Assembly: GCA_937969415.1 (NCBI GenBank)
Contig: CALBWK010000055.1
Coordinates: 1-47,358 of the forward strand
Length of the DNA stretch: 47,358 bases
Reading direction: 5' to 3'
Source: an uncultured Saprospiraceae bacterium
GTDB taxonomy: Bacteria; Bacteroidota; Bacteroidia; Chitinophagales; Saprospiraceae
Shown: positions 16,175 through 25,177 of the stretch, piece after piece
Layout: the number at the start of each line of letters is the position of its first letter
Position numbering within the stretch: position 1 is the stretch's first letter
The notes under the pieces: generated by a model
What the model was told of the DNA's origin: nothing
What the model saw: the letters and a program-made list of their open reading frames with translations, nothing else
Database searches by the model: none
Position numbers and translations under genes: made by a program

Positions 16175-17188
16175 ATGGACGATAACTCACTAATCGCGTA
16201 CTCTTTACCTGGAACTAAGGAGTTTCTTGTAGGAACTATTAAAGACTGTTTCACAAAGAGACCTAGTGACTTGGCTGATATAGATTTCGTGATGGCGCCT
16301 TTCGATAAGTCGATAGATACAACTTACTGGTTTAGGTTCTCCAGTATCAGTGGTGGTAGAGTTTTTTCTTCTCCTCATAACTTTTCTGAGATCGAAGGCA
16401 GTTCCACTTCTCGCGAAGCTTACAACAAGGCATTTAAAGAGATACAAGATAGTTTTGATAACCAGAGGACTGCAAAAGTTGTCTTATCTAGAAGAATCAT
16501 TGTCCCTAGGCAAGAGCAAGACTTGTATACAATGTTTGTAAAGTTGAAGAATCGCTATCCTGATGCTTTTACCTACTTGGTATCTACACCGGAGACAGGG
16601 ACTTGGATGGGAGCCTCACCTGAGCTTGTTTTGTCAAATCAATCAGGAAGAATCACTACTACCGCTATTGCTGGCACACAAGCTTTGGGTAATTCGACAG
16701 TCTCTAATCTAAGTTGGGGTCAAAAGGAAATTCAGGAACATAGATATATTGAAGACTTCTTGAAGGAAGTGCTGTCGAAGAATAAAATTGATTTTACTAT
16801 ATCAGAGAAGAGTACAATTCAGGCTGGTGATCTGTGTCATATCCATTCAAGAATTGATATTGATTCTGAGGTATCTCTACCGGCACTGGTTGATCTTATA
16901 CATCCAGGACCAGCATTGAGTGGGTACCCTGTTCCAGATGCCCTTTCCTTACTGGATAAAGTAGAATCTACTTCTAGAGAGTTTTATTGTGGATATCTTG
17001 GCCCCGTTAACAATAATAACATTGATTGGTTTGCGAATATCCGCTGTATGCAAGTACACAATGAGCACTTTACACTATATGTGGGCGGGGGTCTGACTTC
17101 TGACTCTAACTTAGATGCAGAATGGGATGAGACCAATATGAAATCTAGAACTTTGTTAGATGTTCTCGAACCTGCTACGGCTCTATGA
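16175..17188 (+). CDS. menF: Isochorismate synthase MenF
   Basis: 337 residues from the ATG at 16175; the in-frame TTG at 16166 is less likely. It is a chorismate-binding enzyme with the late conserved blocks TTTAIAGTQALGNS, EHRYIEDF, LCHIHSRI, LIHPGPALSGYP and WFANIRCMQ, and the terminal YVGGGLTSDSNLDAEWDET typical of isochorismate synthases. It converts chorismate to isochorismate, the first committed step. Isochorismate synthases for siderophores share the fold, but the operon makes menaquinone the clear role. It overlaps menD by four bases (ATGA). Confidence 0.9.
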   Translation: MDDNSLIAYSLPGTKEFLVGTIKDCFTKRPSDLADIDFVMAPFDKSIDTTYWFRFSSISGGRVFSSPHNFSEIEGSSTSREAYNKAFKEIQDSFDNQRTAKVVLSRRIIVPRQEQDLYTMFVKLKNRYPDAFTYLVSTPETGTWMGASPELVLSNQSGRITTTAIAGTQALGNSTVSNLSWGQKEIQEHRYIEDFLKEVLSKNKIDFTISEKSTIQAGDLCHIHSRIDIDSEVSLPALVDLIHPGPALSGYPVPDALSLLDKVESTSREFYCGYLGPVNNNNIDWFANIRCMQVHNEHFTLYVGGGLTSDSNLDAEWDETNMKSRTLLDVLEPATAL

Positions 17189-18870
17189 CAACAGATAAAT
17201 TAAGTATACAGGCCTTAGTACAGGTTTGCTACCAGCAAGGAATAAGAAAAGTTATTTTCTCTCCGGGTTCGCGGAATGCTCCATTGGTTATAGCTTTCTC
17301 AGAGCATAAAGGATTTGACACTCTGGTTATCCCAGATGAGAGAGTGGCAGCTTTCCATGCGTTAGGTCAAGGCATAGCCACCGGAATACCAACAGTAATC
17401 TGTTGTACATCAGGCACTGCAGCCCTCAATTATGGACCTGCAATCGCTGAGGCATATTATCAACAAGTACCTATGCTCATATTGACTGCCGACAGACCTG
17501 TAGAGTGGATAGATATGGGTATTGGTCAATCTATGAGACAAGAAGCTGTCTTTGCCAATTATGTCAAGAAAAGTTTTCAGTTTGCTCAAGAAGCGGAGCA
17601 TCCAGATGACTTATGGTATAATGAGCGCTTAGCTAATCAGGCTATTAATGAGACTACCTCAGATTCTCCTGGACCTGTACATATCAATCTGCCCTTCAGA
17701 GAATCACTGTACGGCCGAGCAAAGCAAAAACCATTACGACATCCAGTCCTTCAAATTTCTGAAGCTAGTTATGCATTGTCTGAAGAGGATAAGGTGGAGC
17801 TCAAAAACCTATGGTCCAATTCAAAAAAACGACTTATTATAGTCGGGCAGGGAAGATTAAAACTTGATGAAAGTGCCCTGATCAATTCATTGATCAAAAA
17901 AGGTGGCGTTGTCGTTATGACGGAGACGACTTCTAATGTAAGAGCGGATAAGCTTATAGCCTGTATAGATCGAGTGTTGCCTTTAGTAGAAGATGAGGCC
18001 AAGTATCAACCCGATCTTGTTATTTCTATGGGTGGAGCAATTGTGTCTAAAAGGATTAAGTCATTTTTAAAAATGTCAAGTCCGATACACCATATCGAGA
18101 TTGGTGTCGGTACACCTAAGGACACCTATCAAAGATTGAGTCATCATTATAGGATGCATCCAAAGACTGTCTTAGAAGAGCTTGTACAACTCGAAGTGAA
18201 GAGTACTGCCTTTGCACAGCATTGGAGTCAAGTTAACAAAAGAGCAAAAGAACTACACGACCAGTTCTTATTAGAAACACCTTATTGCGACTTGAAAGTC
18301 TTTGAAACTCTACTCAAGGAGATTCCGAAGTCTGCAACAATTCATTTTGCTAGTAGTACACCCATACGGTATAGTCAGCTGTATAGTGAGTACCAATCTA
18401 ATAATGTGGTAGAATGCAATAGGGGTGTTAGCGGCATTGATGGTAGTACGTCTACGGCTCTTGGATATGCTGGTTGTTCTGAGCATCTTAATATCCTCAT
18501 AACGGGAGATATCTCTTTTTTTTATGACAGCAATGCATTCTGGCTTCGAGATCGACCAGTTAATCTGAAAGTTATTTTAGTCAATAATGGAGGTGGAAAT
18601 ATATTCAAGTACATTCCAGGGCCTGAGTCTACTGCTCAACTCAATGTGTTTGAAGCAGATCATCAACTGAATGCGCGGCCTGTTGCTCAGCTTTATGGAC
18701 TATCATATTCTCGTGTTTCTGCATATGAGGACTTAGTGTCAGCACTTCCTAGGTTTTATAATAAGGAGGAAGAAAAGATTTCAATATTGGAAATCAATAC
18801 CAAATCTTGTAGCAATGCAGAAACGCTAAGAAGTTACTTTGAGTTTTTGGGCAATAATGAGTTAGGCTAA
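17185..18870 (+). CDS. menD: SEPHCHC synthase MenD
   Basis: 561 residues, the normal length for this thiamine-diphosphate enzyme. Visible blocks are the N-terminal FSPGSRNAPLVIAF, the ThDP glutamate region CCTSGTAALNYGPA, the LTADRPVEW strand, GPVHINLPFREPL-like residues near 170, and the ThDP/Mg site from GDISFFYDSNAFW to VNNGGGNIF. It condenses isochorismate with 2-oxoglutarate. The ATG overlaps the menF stop. Its TAA stop overlaps the stop of the convergent desaturase gene, leaving no room for an intergenic terminator. Confidence 0.93.
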   Translation: MTTDKLSIQALVQVCYQQGIRKVIFSPGSRNAPLVIAFSEHKGFDTLVIPDERVAAFHALGQGIATGIPTVICCTSGTAALNYGPAIAEAYYQQVPMLILTADRPVEWIDMGIGQSMRQEAVFANYVKKSFQFAQEAEHPDDLWYNERLANQAINETTSDSPGPVHINLPFRESLYGRAKQKPLRHPVLQISEASYALSEEDKVELKNLWSNSKKRLIIVGQGRLKLDESALINSLIKKGGVVVMTETTSNVRADKLIACIDRVLPLVEDEAKYQPDLVISMGGAIVSKRIKSFLKMSSPIHHIEIGVGTPKDTYQRLSHHYRMHPKTVLEELVQLEVKSTAFAQHWSQVNKRAKELHDQFLLETPYCDLKVFETLLKEIPKSATIHFASSTPIRYSQLYSEYQSNNVVECNRGVSGIDGSTSTALGYAGCSEHLNILITGDISFFYDSNAFWLRDRPVNLKVILVNNGGGNIFKYIPGPESTAQLNVFEADHQLNARPVAQLYGLSYSRVSAYEDLVSALPRFYNKEEEKISILEINTKSCSNAETLRSYFEFLGNNELG

Positions 18871-19922
18871 GCCAGTCTCATTTTTTCTAGTTGATAGAAT
18901 TCCCTAAAAGATATCATTCTATTGCGTTGTTCATCCCACAACTTCTTGTTAATGCACTTGAGACTCTCCTTGAAAGTCAAGATGTTGGCATACTTATTAA
19001 ATATAGGATGCTCTTTAGCACATCGCTCTAGATTATAGTTTGGAATTCTACTGCTAAGGTGATGTATGTGATGGATTCCAATGTTGCCAGTTAACCACTG
19101 AAATACCTTAGGCAACTTGTAGTAGCTCGAACCTCGTATGGAAGCTATAAGGAAATCCCAGTTTTCTCTCCAAGAGTGATAGCTTGTCTCGTGTGTATGT
19201 TGCACATAGAAGAACCAGAATGCGATCACAGAAAAGAAACAAATTATTGACAATTGTATAATCAAGAAATGCTTGATGCCGAGGAGATAGGCGAGAGTTC
19301 CATAGACAAAAAAGATGGCTAAGTTGTTTTTGAGTTGGGCTATTTTGATTCGTTTGACCATACCTTTGAAGTCTTTGATCATCGGAAGTCTATTGGATAT
19401 TGTAAAGTAGAATATGGGTACAACAATGAATAAGGTAAGAGGGTGCCTGAAGAATCTATACTTGAATCGCCCCCACTTATTTCTTGCTCTAAATTCTGCA
19501 ACTGTAAGGAAGTTTATGTCCCCTATGTCTCGCTCTTCTAGCTGACCAGTATGCCCGTGATGGTGGTTGTGGATTTTTGCCCAATACTTGTAGGGTATAG
19601 AACTAAAGAAGCTACAACAAGTGCCTATGATGTTATTAGCTTTCTTTGACTTGGTAAAGGACTGATGTCCACAATCGTGCTGGATAATAAATATCCTAAC
19701 CAAAAAGAATGAGTTCAAAGCTGCTATAGCTAGTGTTAAGCTTAAGGAAATGTCAATTGTGAAATACATTATAATCCACAGCGCGACATAAGGTAGGAAG
19801 CTGTTAAGGAGTTGTCTGGCAGCAATTTTTGTATTGGGCACTTGATACTCGCTAATGATCTTTTTCCAATTAGCAAGTTTTGTTTTGATCTCTTTTTCTA
19901 TCTCTAATTCTCTAATCTCCAT
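18867..19922 (-). CDS. Membrane fatty acid desaturase
   Basis: 351 residues with the histidine boxes of membrane di-iron desaturases: HDCGH (82-86), HNHHHGH (118-124), a QHTHE box and a final IHHIHHLSSRIP. Hydrophobic segments surround them (about 43-80, 165-180, 205-240). It introduces double bonds into membrane acyl chains; regiospecificity cannot be read from the sequence. It follows ppk1 on the same strand after 47 bases. Its 3' end overlaps the menD stop by four bases. Confidence 0.85.
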   Translation of the reverse strand: MEIRELEIEKEIKTKLANWKKIISEYQVPNTKIAARQLLNSFLPYVALWIIMYFTIDISLSLTLAIAALNSFFLVRIFIIQHDCGHQSFTKSKKANNIIGTCCSFFSSIPYKYWAKIHNHHHGHTGQLEERDIGDINFLTVAEFRARNKWGRFKYRFFRHPLTLFIVVPIFYFTISNRLPMIKDFKGMVKRIKIAQLKNNLAIFFVYGTLAYLLGIKHFLIIQLSIICFFSVIAFWFFYVQHTHETSYHSWRENWDFLIASIRGSSYYKLPKVFQWLTGNIGIHHIHHLSSRIPNYNLERCAKEHPIFNKYANILTFKESLKCINKKLWDEQRNRMISFREFYQLEKMRLA

Positions 19923-19969
19923 AGCTAATCTTACACTGAATTTTGATGCGTAATTATAGTAAAACTATT

Positions 19970-22027
19970 TTAATCTACCTTTTCTAACCTCCTTTTGATG
20001 AAGTAGTAAATGTCGTATTGAGACCTAACGGGCATTCCATCGTTTTTAGCATATTTGTTATGATTCTTATGGTCGTGAATCCTTGCTTTAACGTTATCTG
20101 ATAATTGAATTTTAATAATGCTCTTAATGATATACTGAAGGTGTTTGTCAAAGATCGGAAACATCGTTTCTACTCTATGATTTAGATTTCTAACCATAAG
20201 GTCAGCTGACGATAAATAGACCAACTCTTCGCCTTTATTGTGAAAGATAAATACCCTCGCATGTTCTAGGTATTTGTCTACTATACTAACTGCTCTGATG
20301 TTGTCGCTGATGCCTTTGATGCCAGGAGCAAGACAACAGATGCCCCTAACTATAAGTCTTACCTTAACGCCGGCTTGAGAGGCTAAGTAGAGTAGGTTTA
20401 TCATGTCAGGATCTTGAAGACTGTTCATCTTCATTGTTATAACCGCCTTCTTGCCATTTTTAGCCGCGCTGATTTCGGCCTTGATAAGTTGCTTTACTTT
20501 TTGCTTTAAATTGAAAGGCCCTGCACCGAGATACTTAAAGTCTTTTTCAGGTTTGTTTTTCGTTTCGAGATAATAGAATATGCGCCTTGCTTCTGTAACT
20601 AATTTTGGGTTAGCCGTAAATAAGCCAAAGTCAGTATAAAGCTTTGCTGTACCTTCATGGAAATTACCCGTGCTCATATAGGAGTAAAATTCCTCTTCAC
20701 CATTTACCACTCGTCTAATCATTGCCATTTTAGAGTGTACTTTTAGTCCGGGCATACTGTAATGGACTTTGACACCACATTTTTCTAATGTTTCTCCCCA
20801 GTATAGATTCGCCTCTTCGTCAAATCTCGCCTTTACTTCAATAAAGGCTGTGACTTGTTTCCCGTTCTTGGTAGCCTTAATTAAGGCGTCCATTATTTTA
20901 GATTTCTTAGCAACACGATATTGTATGATGTTGATATGCGTGACCCTATCATCTACTGCTGCATCTTGGAAAAACTTAACTACTGGCTTATAAGAGTGGT
21001 AGGGAAAATACAAAAGATGATCCCTTTCCTTAATGGCTTTGAATATATTGGTCTTGTCATCAATCTGATTATAATCTAAGTGAGGTAGTGCAATGTCTTT
21101 AAGTTGCATTTTGTTAAAGTCAGGCAGCGTAATTAAATCAAAATTATTGTGGTACCTGCCTTCTGGTAGCAGATCGCTATCCTCGATTTCAAAGACTGGC
21201 TTGAGATAGTTCAATAAGTGATCTGGCATAGATCTATCATAGACCAGTCTAGAGGCAGGCCCTATGTCTCTTTTCTTAAGGCTTTTCTTTATTTTTTGAA
21301 TAAGGTCGCCGCTGTATTCATCATCTATATATAGCTCAGCATCTCTGGTGAGTTTTATAGAGTAGGAATCGACTATCTTAAATCCTGGAAATATCGAAGG
21401 TATGATCTCTCTTACCAAGTCGTCGAGATAGATAATATGATGCTCCTCTTTACTAGGTAGTGTAATGAATCTAGGTGTTATATCGGAGGGGACCTTTACT
21501 AGAGCATAGTGCTTTTTGTCACTCTTACCTTTGTCTTTCATATAGATAGCTAGGTAGAGTGCTCCATTTTGCAAGAATGGTTTTACCTTATCCTCCTTCA
21601 GTAAAATAGGTTGTATATACGGAACGAGATTATCGTTAAAATAAGCCAGTATAAATGTGCTTTGTTCAGTATTCAGTTCACTGCTCTTGAGCAGTCTGAT
21701 TCCTTCTTTTTTGAGAGCTGGTTTGATCTGATTCTCAAAGATTTTACTGAACTCTTTTTGTTGGTGTGTAACGATCTTGATGATTTCATTCAAGATTTTC
21801 TTAGGCTCAAATTCAAGATTCTTTAGGTTTTTCTTCCCTATCCTCACTATGTTTTTGAGATTGGAGACTCTGACACGAAAGAATTCTCCTAGGTTAGACG
21901 AGTAGATAGATAGAAATTTTATCCTCTCATATAGTGGGACGTTTTCGTCCATAGCTTCTTGCAACACTCTATAGTTGAAAGCTAACCAGCTTATGTCTCG
22001 GTGTATGTATGGATTGGGATTTTTCAA
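19970..22027 (-). CDS. ppk1: Polyphosphate kinase 1
   Basis: 685 residues, the normal PPK1 length. The N-terminal domain opens with YIHRDISWLAFNYRVLQEA and IYSSNLGEFFRVRV. The catalytic histidine lies in GLKVHSKM, and the second PLD-like motif region contains VYLSSADLMVRNLNHRVE. YMSTGNFHEGTA is the nucleotide-site block. It makes polyphosphate from ATP reversibly. The start codon is TTG at 22027-22025; no ATG lies upstream in frame and the next Met is inside the conserved region. It is divergent from tpiA. Confidence 0.93.
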   Translation of the reverse strand: MKNPNPYIHRDISWLAFNYRVLQEAMDENVPLYERIKFLSIYSSNLGEFFRVRVSNLKNIVRIGKKNLKNLEFEPKKILNEIIKIVTHQQKEFSKIFENQIKPALKKEGIRLLKSSELNTEQSTFILAYFNDNLVPYIQPILLKEDKVKPFLQNGALYLAIYMKDKGKSDKKHYALVKVPSDITPRFITLPSKEEHHIIYLDDLVREIIPSIFPGFKIVDSYSIKLTRDAELYIDDEYSGDLIQKIKKSLKKRDIGPASRLVYDRSMPDHLLNYLKPVFEIEDSDLLPEGRYHNNFDLITLPDFNKMQLKDIALPHLDYNQIDDKTNIFKAIKERDHLLYFPYHSYKPVVKFFQDAAVDDRVTHINIIQYRVAKKSKIMDALIKATKNGKQVTAFIEVKARFDEEANLYWGETLEKCGVKVHYSMPGLKVHSKMAMIRRVVNGEEEFYSYMSTGNFHEGTAKLYTDFGLFTANPKLVTEARRIFYYLETKNKPEKDFKYLGAGPFNLKQKVKQLIKAEISAAKNGKKAVITMKMNSLQDPDMINLLYLASQAGVKVRLIVRGICCLAPGIKGISDNIRAVSIVDKYLEHARVFIFHNKGEELVYLSSADLMVRNLNHRVETMFPIFDKHLQYIIKSIIKIQLSDNVKARIHDHKNHNKYAKNDGMPVRSQYDIYYFIKRRLEKVD

Positions 22028-22113
22028 TTGTACAGTTTTATGACCAGGATTCTATGATTTATAACTAATATAGCTGACTATTAGACTCGCTAACAATAAA
22101 ATAAGGCAATATA

Positions 22114-22863
22114 ATGAGAAGGAAGATAGCAGCAGGTAACTGGAAAATGAATTTGGATTTTTCTGAAGCTAGAGAATTATGCTCAGCTATAAACAATGTA
22201 AAGATTCCTAGAGGTACGGAAGTCATTATGGCTGTACCTGCCCCTTATCTTTATGTACTCAATGCGATTGCGACTAATAACTCAGTGTCTATTGCAGCTC
22301 AAAACTTACATACTAAGGATAGTGGTGCCTTTACTGGAGAAACTTCGCATAGGATGCTATCATCTATTGGTATCGACTATGTCTTAGTTGGGCATTCTGA
22401 GAGACGTCAATACAACAAAGAATCTAATGCTGAGCTAAAAGCAAAAGTCGATATAGCTTTGGCTAACAACTTTTCAGTCATATTTTGTTGTGGTGAGCCT
22501 TTAAGCATAAGGAAGAAAAAGACCCAAGACGCATATGTAGCCAGACAACTGAAAGAAAGCTTATTCCATCTCTCTGCAGAGCAATTGAAGAGTGTGATTA
22601 TAGCTTATGAACCAATTTGGGCAATAGGTACTGGTGTAACGGCCAGTCCAGCTCAAGCTCAGCAGATGCATAAGTCCATAAGAAGCCTTGTAAGTAAAAA
22701 CTACTCATCCAAGGTCGCAACCCAATTGCCAATTTTATATGGTGGAAGCGTCAAGCCTGCTAATGCTAAAGACTTGTTCTCAAGAGCTGACGTTGATGGC
22801 GGATTGGTAGGAGGGGCTTCTCTCGATATTGCGAGTTTTACTGCTATTATCAAGTCTTTCTGA
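22114..22863 (+). CDS. tpiA: Triosephosphate isomerase
   Basis: 249 residues. All catalytic blocks are present: AAGNWKMN with the lysine, VGHSERRQ with the electrophilic histidine, AYEPIWAIGTG with the catalytic glutamate, and the phosphate-binding LYGGSVKPANA and GGLVGGASL. It interconverts dihydroxyacetone phosphate and glyceraldehyde 3-phosphate in glycolysis. It stands alone, divergent from ppk1. Its last 84 bases are overlapped on the other strand by the SRPBCC gene. Confidence 0.96.
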   Translation: MRRKIAAGNWKMNLDFSEARELCSAINNVKIPRGTEVIMAVPAPYLYVLNAIATNNSVSIAAQNLHTKDSGAFTGETSHRMLSSIGIDYVLVGHSERRQYNKESNAELKAKVDIALANNFSVIFCCGEPLSIRKKKTQDAYVARQLKESLFHLSAEQLKSVIIAYEPIWAIGTGVTASPAQAQQMHKSIRSLVSKNYSSKVATQLPILYGGSVKPANAKDLFSRADVDGGLVGGASLDIASFTAIIKSF

Positions 22864-23322
22864 TTTATTGAAGATCTTATCTACCTGTTCATATCTATAG
22901 TCAAAAATCTCTTTCAGCCTATTCTCAACATATATCGAATGGGCTAGACTGCCTATAGGACCCATTGGCAAAGCATATTCTAGGTCATCGATCATATTGA
23001 TACCTTGGCTTGTCTCCTTAAATATGTGCTTGTGACGCCATAGTTTGTAGGGGCCCTTTCTCTGCTCATCTATGAAGCTTTTATTTTTCTCTACAGAGGT
23101 AATCTCTGTTCTCCAAAAAATGGGTAGGTTAAATACTGGTCTTACAGTATATTCTATGATCTGACCTTGATACATTTTGGGTAAGGGTTTTGGTGTTTTT
23201 ATCTCAAAACCCATATTCTTTGGTGTCAGAATGTCTAAGTTTTCTGGAGAAGAGAAAAAATCCCATACTGTTTCTATATCACCTTTTAGGAGCTGCTCTC
23301 TGTATAGTTTGTACTTCTTCAT
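22780..23322 (-). CDS. SRPBCC family ligand-binding protein
   Basis: 180 residues. Residues 1-150 are a START/SRPBCC helix-grip domain: an opening strand YREQLLKGDIETVWDFFS, then PENLDILTPKNMGFEI, PIFWRTEI and LPMGPIGSLAH. The ligand is unknown; many bacterial members sit beside epimerase or photolyase genes, which is not the case here. The last 28 or so residues (NNSSKTRNIERSPSYQ and beyond) lie antisense over the tpiA 3' end and look like a non-conserved tail acquired by stop-codon loss, by inference. Confidence 0.75.
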   Translation of the reverse strand: MKKYKLYREQLLKGDIETVWDFFSSPENLDILTPKNMGFEIKTPKPLPKMYQGQIIEYTVRPVFNLPIFWRTEITSVEKNKSFIDEQRKGPYKLWRHKHIFKETSQGINMIDDLEYALPMGPIGSLAHSIYVENRLKEIFDYRYEQVDKIFNKSERLDNSSKTRNIERSPSYQSAINVSS

Positions 23323-23485
23323 ACAATATAAACAGCATCAGCTCTAGTTAGTTTAATTATTTTTCTCCGCCTATCACATTGATAGTGTGTCGATTATAGA
23401 ACTAAAAATATTTATATAAGAAAAATTGCTCATATGAGTAGGGGACATATGATTATTTATTGTCTTATAAGTAAGGGTGTTATAT

Positions 23486-23524
23486 ACAAAAAATAGGTTG
23501 CCTCAAATGATGGGGCAGCCTATT
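23486..23524 (-). terminator. Rho-independent terminator of the outer-membrane protein gene
   Basis: On the minus strand, a 14-base stem with G-U pairs (23524-23511 with 23505-23492) is followed by TTTTTTG at 23491-23485. It lies about 30 bases past the stop of the gene ending at 23553. The rest of 23323-23485 shows only a short palindrome, CTCATATGAG at 23429-23438. Confidence 0.75.
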
Positions 23525-23552
23525 TTCATTTTAAGTTAAGCCTTGAGTTCTG

Positions 23553-24266
23553 TTAGAACCAGATAAATTTAGATCTTTCTCCACATCTCGCTTGTCCAAC
23601 ACCACCTATACCCCAATTGAGTTCAAAGACTACTCCTGCAAAAATCGGATTAGTAGGTGCTGAATCTCCAGAATAATTAACCGGCTGTCTTGTTTCTAAG
23701 ACCTTTCCAGCGTCATTTGTTAAGTCCTGGAACCCATATTCGAATCTTAATCCGAAAATTCCACTGAATCTACCATCTTCTGGCCCTAAGATATAAGTAC
23801 CAAATCCTAGCACTCCTCCGAGGTTATTAGACTCATATAAGTCATTTAAGTTTGGCGTACCATCATTATCTCTGATGTCTCCAATAAATGAGTAGCGTGG
23901 TCCTAGTTCAAAGTATCCTTTGTTTCTGGCACTTCTAAAGAGAACATATAGGTCCGTAGCATTTACACTGATCTCTCTATCTGGACCGGTGGTCGTGCCT
24001 ATGTCTTGAAATGTTCCTCTCGTCTTACCTGTCATTATGTCGAATGATACACCGACGTAATTAAAGTTTAATCCGAGTTTGACACCGTATTTAGTACCTG
24101 TAGCTAGAGTGTTGTCCCACTCTCCACCTTCAGTGGCATTGGCATTATATAAGGCTGTAAATCCTGTTTGTACTTTTAATCCTGCGTCCAGCCAAAAATC
24201 CATTTTTTGAGCTGATAGTTGCATAGTGCAGAAGATAGCAACTAGAAGAAGTAATGTATTTTTCAT
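23553..24266 (-). CDS. Probable outer-membrane beta-barrel protein
   Basis: 237 residues with a clear signal peptide (MKNTLLLLVAIFCTMQLSAQ). The mature part is a series of alternating amphipathic strands with aromatic ends (VKLGLNFNYVGVSFDIMTG, then DLYVLFRSA, GYFELGPRYSFIG, GLRFEYGFQD), typical of small porin-like barrels in Bacteroidota. No specific family is recognised. It is followed by its own terminator and preceded by the rhodanese lipoprotein gene 24 bases upstream on the same strand, so the two may be co-transcribed. Confidence 0.7.
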   Translation of the reverse strand: MKNTLLLLVAIFCTMQLSAQKMDFWLDAGLKVQTGFTALYNANATEGGEWDNTLATGTKYGVKLGLNFNYVGVSFDIMTGKTRGTFQDIGTTTGPDREISVNATDLYVLFRSARNKGYFELGPRYSFIGDIRDNDGTPNLNDLYESNNLGGVLGFGTYILGPEDGRFSGIFGLRFEYGFQDLTNDAGKVLETRQPVNYSGDSAPTNPIFAGVVFELNWGIGGVGQARCGERSKFIWF

Positions 24267-24290
24267 ATCAATTTTTTTCTGTGATTGTAT

Positions 24291-24689
24291 TTAGTTTTCA
24301 CTAGACCAAGCGGTATATCCACCATCTAGATCATAGGTTTGTTTGAAGTTCAATTTTTTCATCAGTTTAGCACTTCTTGCGCTTCTGCCACCTGATCTGC
24401 AATAGATGAGGTAAGCCTTAGATTTATCGAGTTTATTTATTTTTTCTTTGAAGCCAGCCGCCTTGTAATCAATTTCCAATGCACCTTGGATTTTACCTTC
24501 ACTAATTTCTTCAGGGGTTCTTACATCTAAGGCTATGACATCACCTTTTGCTAGTAAGCTTTTGGCTTGAGCAACATTAACGAGGGTAGAGTTGGTTTCT
24601 ACCTGGGAGTTCGATTGAGCCCCTTGATTTTGACAAGAGACTAATATTCCTAATTGGGAAATTAAAAGGACAAGCAATAATCTGTTCAT
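24291..24689 (-). CDS. Rhodanese-domain lipoprotein
   Basis: 132 residues. The signal peptide ends in the lipobox LVSC (Cys19). A single rhodanese domain covers about 36-130, with VIALDVRTPEE, the active-site loop YCRSGGRSARS (Cys97 as sulfur acceptor) and LDGGYTAW at the end. It could carry persulfide sulfur or act as a thiol/sulfur carrier in the periplasm; the substrate is unknown. It lies 24 bases upstream of the beta-barrel gene on the same strand. Confidence 0.88.
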   Translation of the reverse strand: MNRLLLVLLISQLGILVSCQNQGAQSNSQVETNSTLVNVAQAKSLLAKGDVIALDVRTPEEISEGKIQGALEIDYKAAGFKEKINKLDKSKAYLIYCRSGGRSARSAKLMKKLNFKQTYDLDGGYTAWSSEN

Positions 24690-24826
24690 AACGGATGCTA
24701 AAATAATAGTTATTTATTAGAAGATTATCTCATATGAACTTTTAGAGAAAAGAATGAATCACCAATTATTGATTACAGAGTCCACATATTTAACACATTA
24801 TGCATATAGAAAACCACACATATGAC

Positions 24827-24857
24827 TTGTTACGGGCCTTTAGATGTAATAAATTTG
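24827..24857 (+). promoter_or_regulatory. Full consensus promoter inside a gene-poor stretch
   Basis: TTG at 24827-24829 and TAAATTTG at 24850-24857 have a 20-base spacer, a close match to the Bacteroidota TTG/TAnnTTTG pattern. It points into 24858-25175, where the only plus-strand candidate is a 38-codon ORF. Confidence 0.55.
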
Positions 24858-24980
24858 TATTCCGGGGCTAAAAAAGGGTAAACCAGTTGTCTAATTGTTA
24901 AATAATTTTCAGAGAGCCAACCTTTTTGAAGTTTCGGACGTCTAATACAGTATACAACAGCAAATTATAAAACAGTACCT

Positions 24981-25097
24981 ATGACCTATTTTTTAACCTT
25001 GTTTCAGAGGTTCTTCAAAAAATCCCCTAAGAAGAATACTGAACCTACAATGAGACTTCTCAAGAACGAGGAGTATGAATCTTGGTTAGGGATATAA
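24981..25097 (+). CDS. Candidate small protein, 38 residues
   Basis: An ATG at 24981 opens 38 codons ending at TAA 25095-25097. The product is an N-terminal hydrophobic/aromatic helix (MTYFLTLFQRFFKK) followed by a basic, then an acidic region (LLKNEEYESWLGI). It looks like a small amphipathic membrane-associated peptide. It is not assigned to a family. Support comes from its setting: a full consensus promoter about 120 bases upstream and a hairpin with a T-rich tail 48 bases downstream, all on the plus strand, in a 486-base gap (24690-25175) with no other gene. The transcript could instead be a regulatory RNA. Confidence 0.45.
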   Translation: MTYFLTLFQRFFKKSPKKNTEPTMRLLKNEEYESWLGI

Positions 25098-25145
25098 CCA
25101 GAGATTTATTTTTATTGACAACTTCTATTGGATAGAAACAGTCTT

Positions 25146-25177
25146 GGCTTGCCTTTGAGCAAGCCTTACTTGTTTTT
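25146..25177 (+). terminator. Probable terminator of the small plus-strand unit
   Basis: A perfect seven-base stem, GGCTTGC (25146-25152) with GCAAGCC (25159-25165), has a six-base loop and is followed by TTACTTGTTTTT. The T-rich side is on the plus strand, so it does not serve the minus-strand ferredoxin gene well. Confidence 0.5.

Noticed and set aside
23429-23438. Palindrome CTCATATGAG
   Set aside because: A ten-base AT-rich palindrome far from any start codon; related CATATGA strings occur elsewhere by chance.
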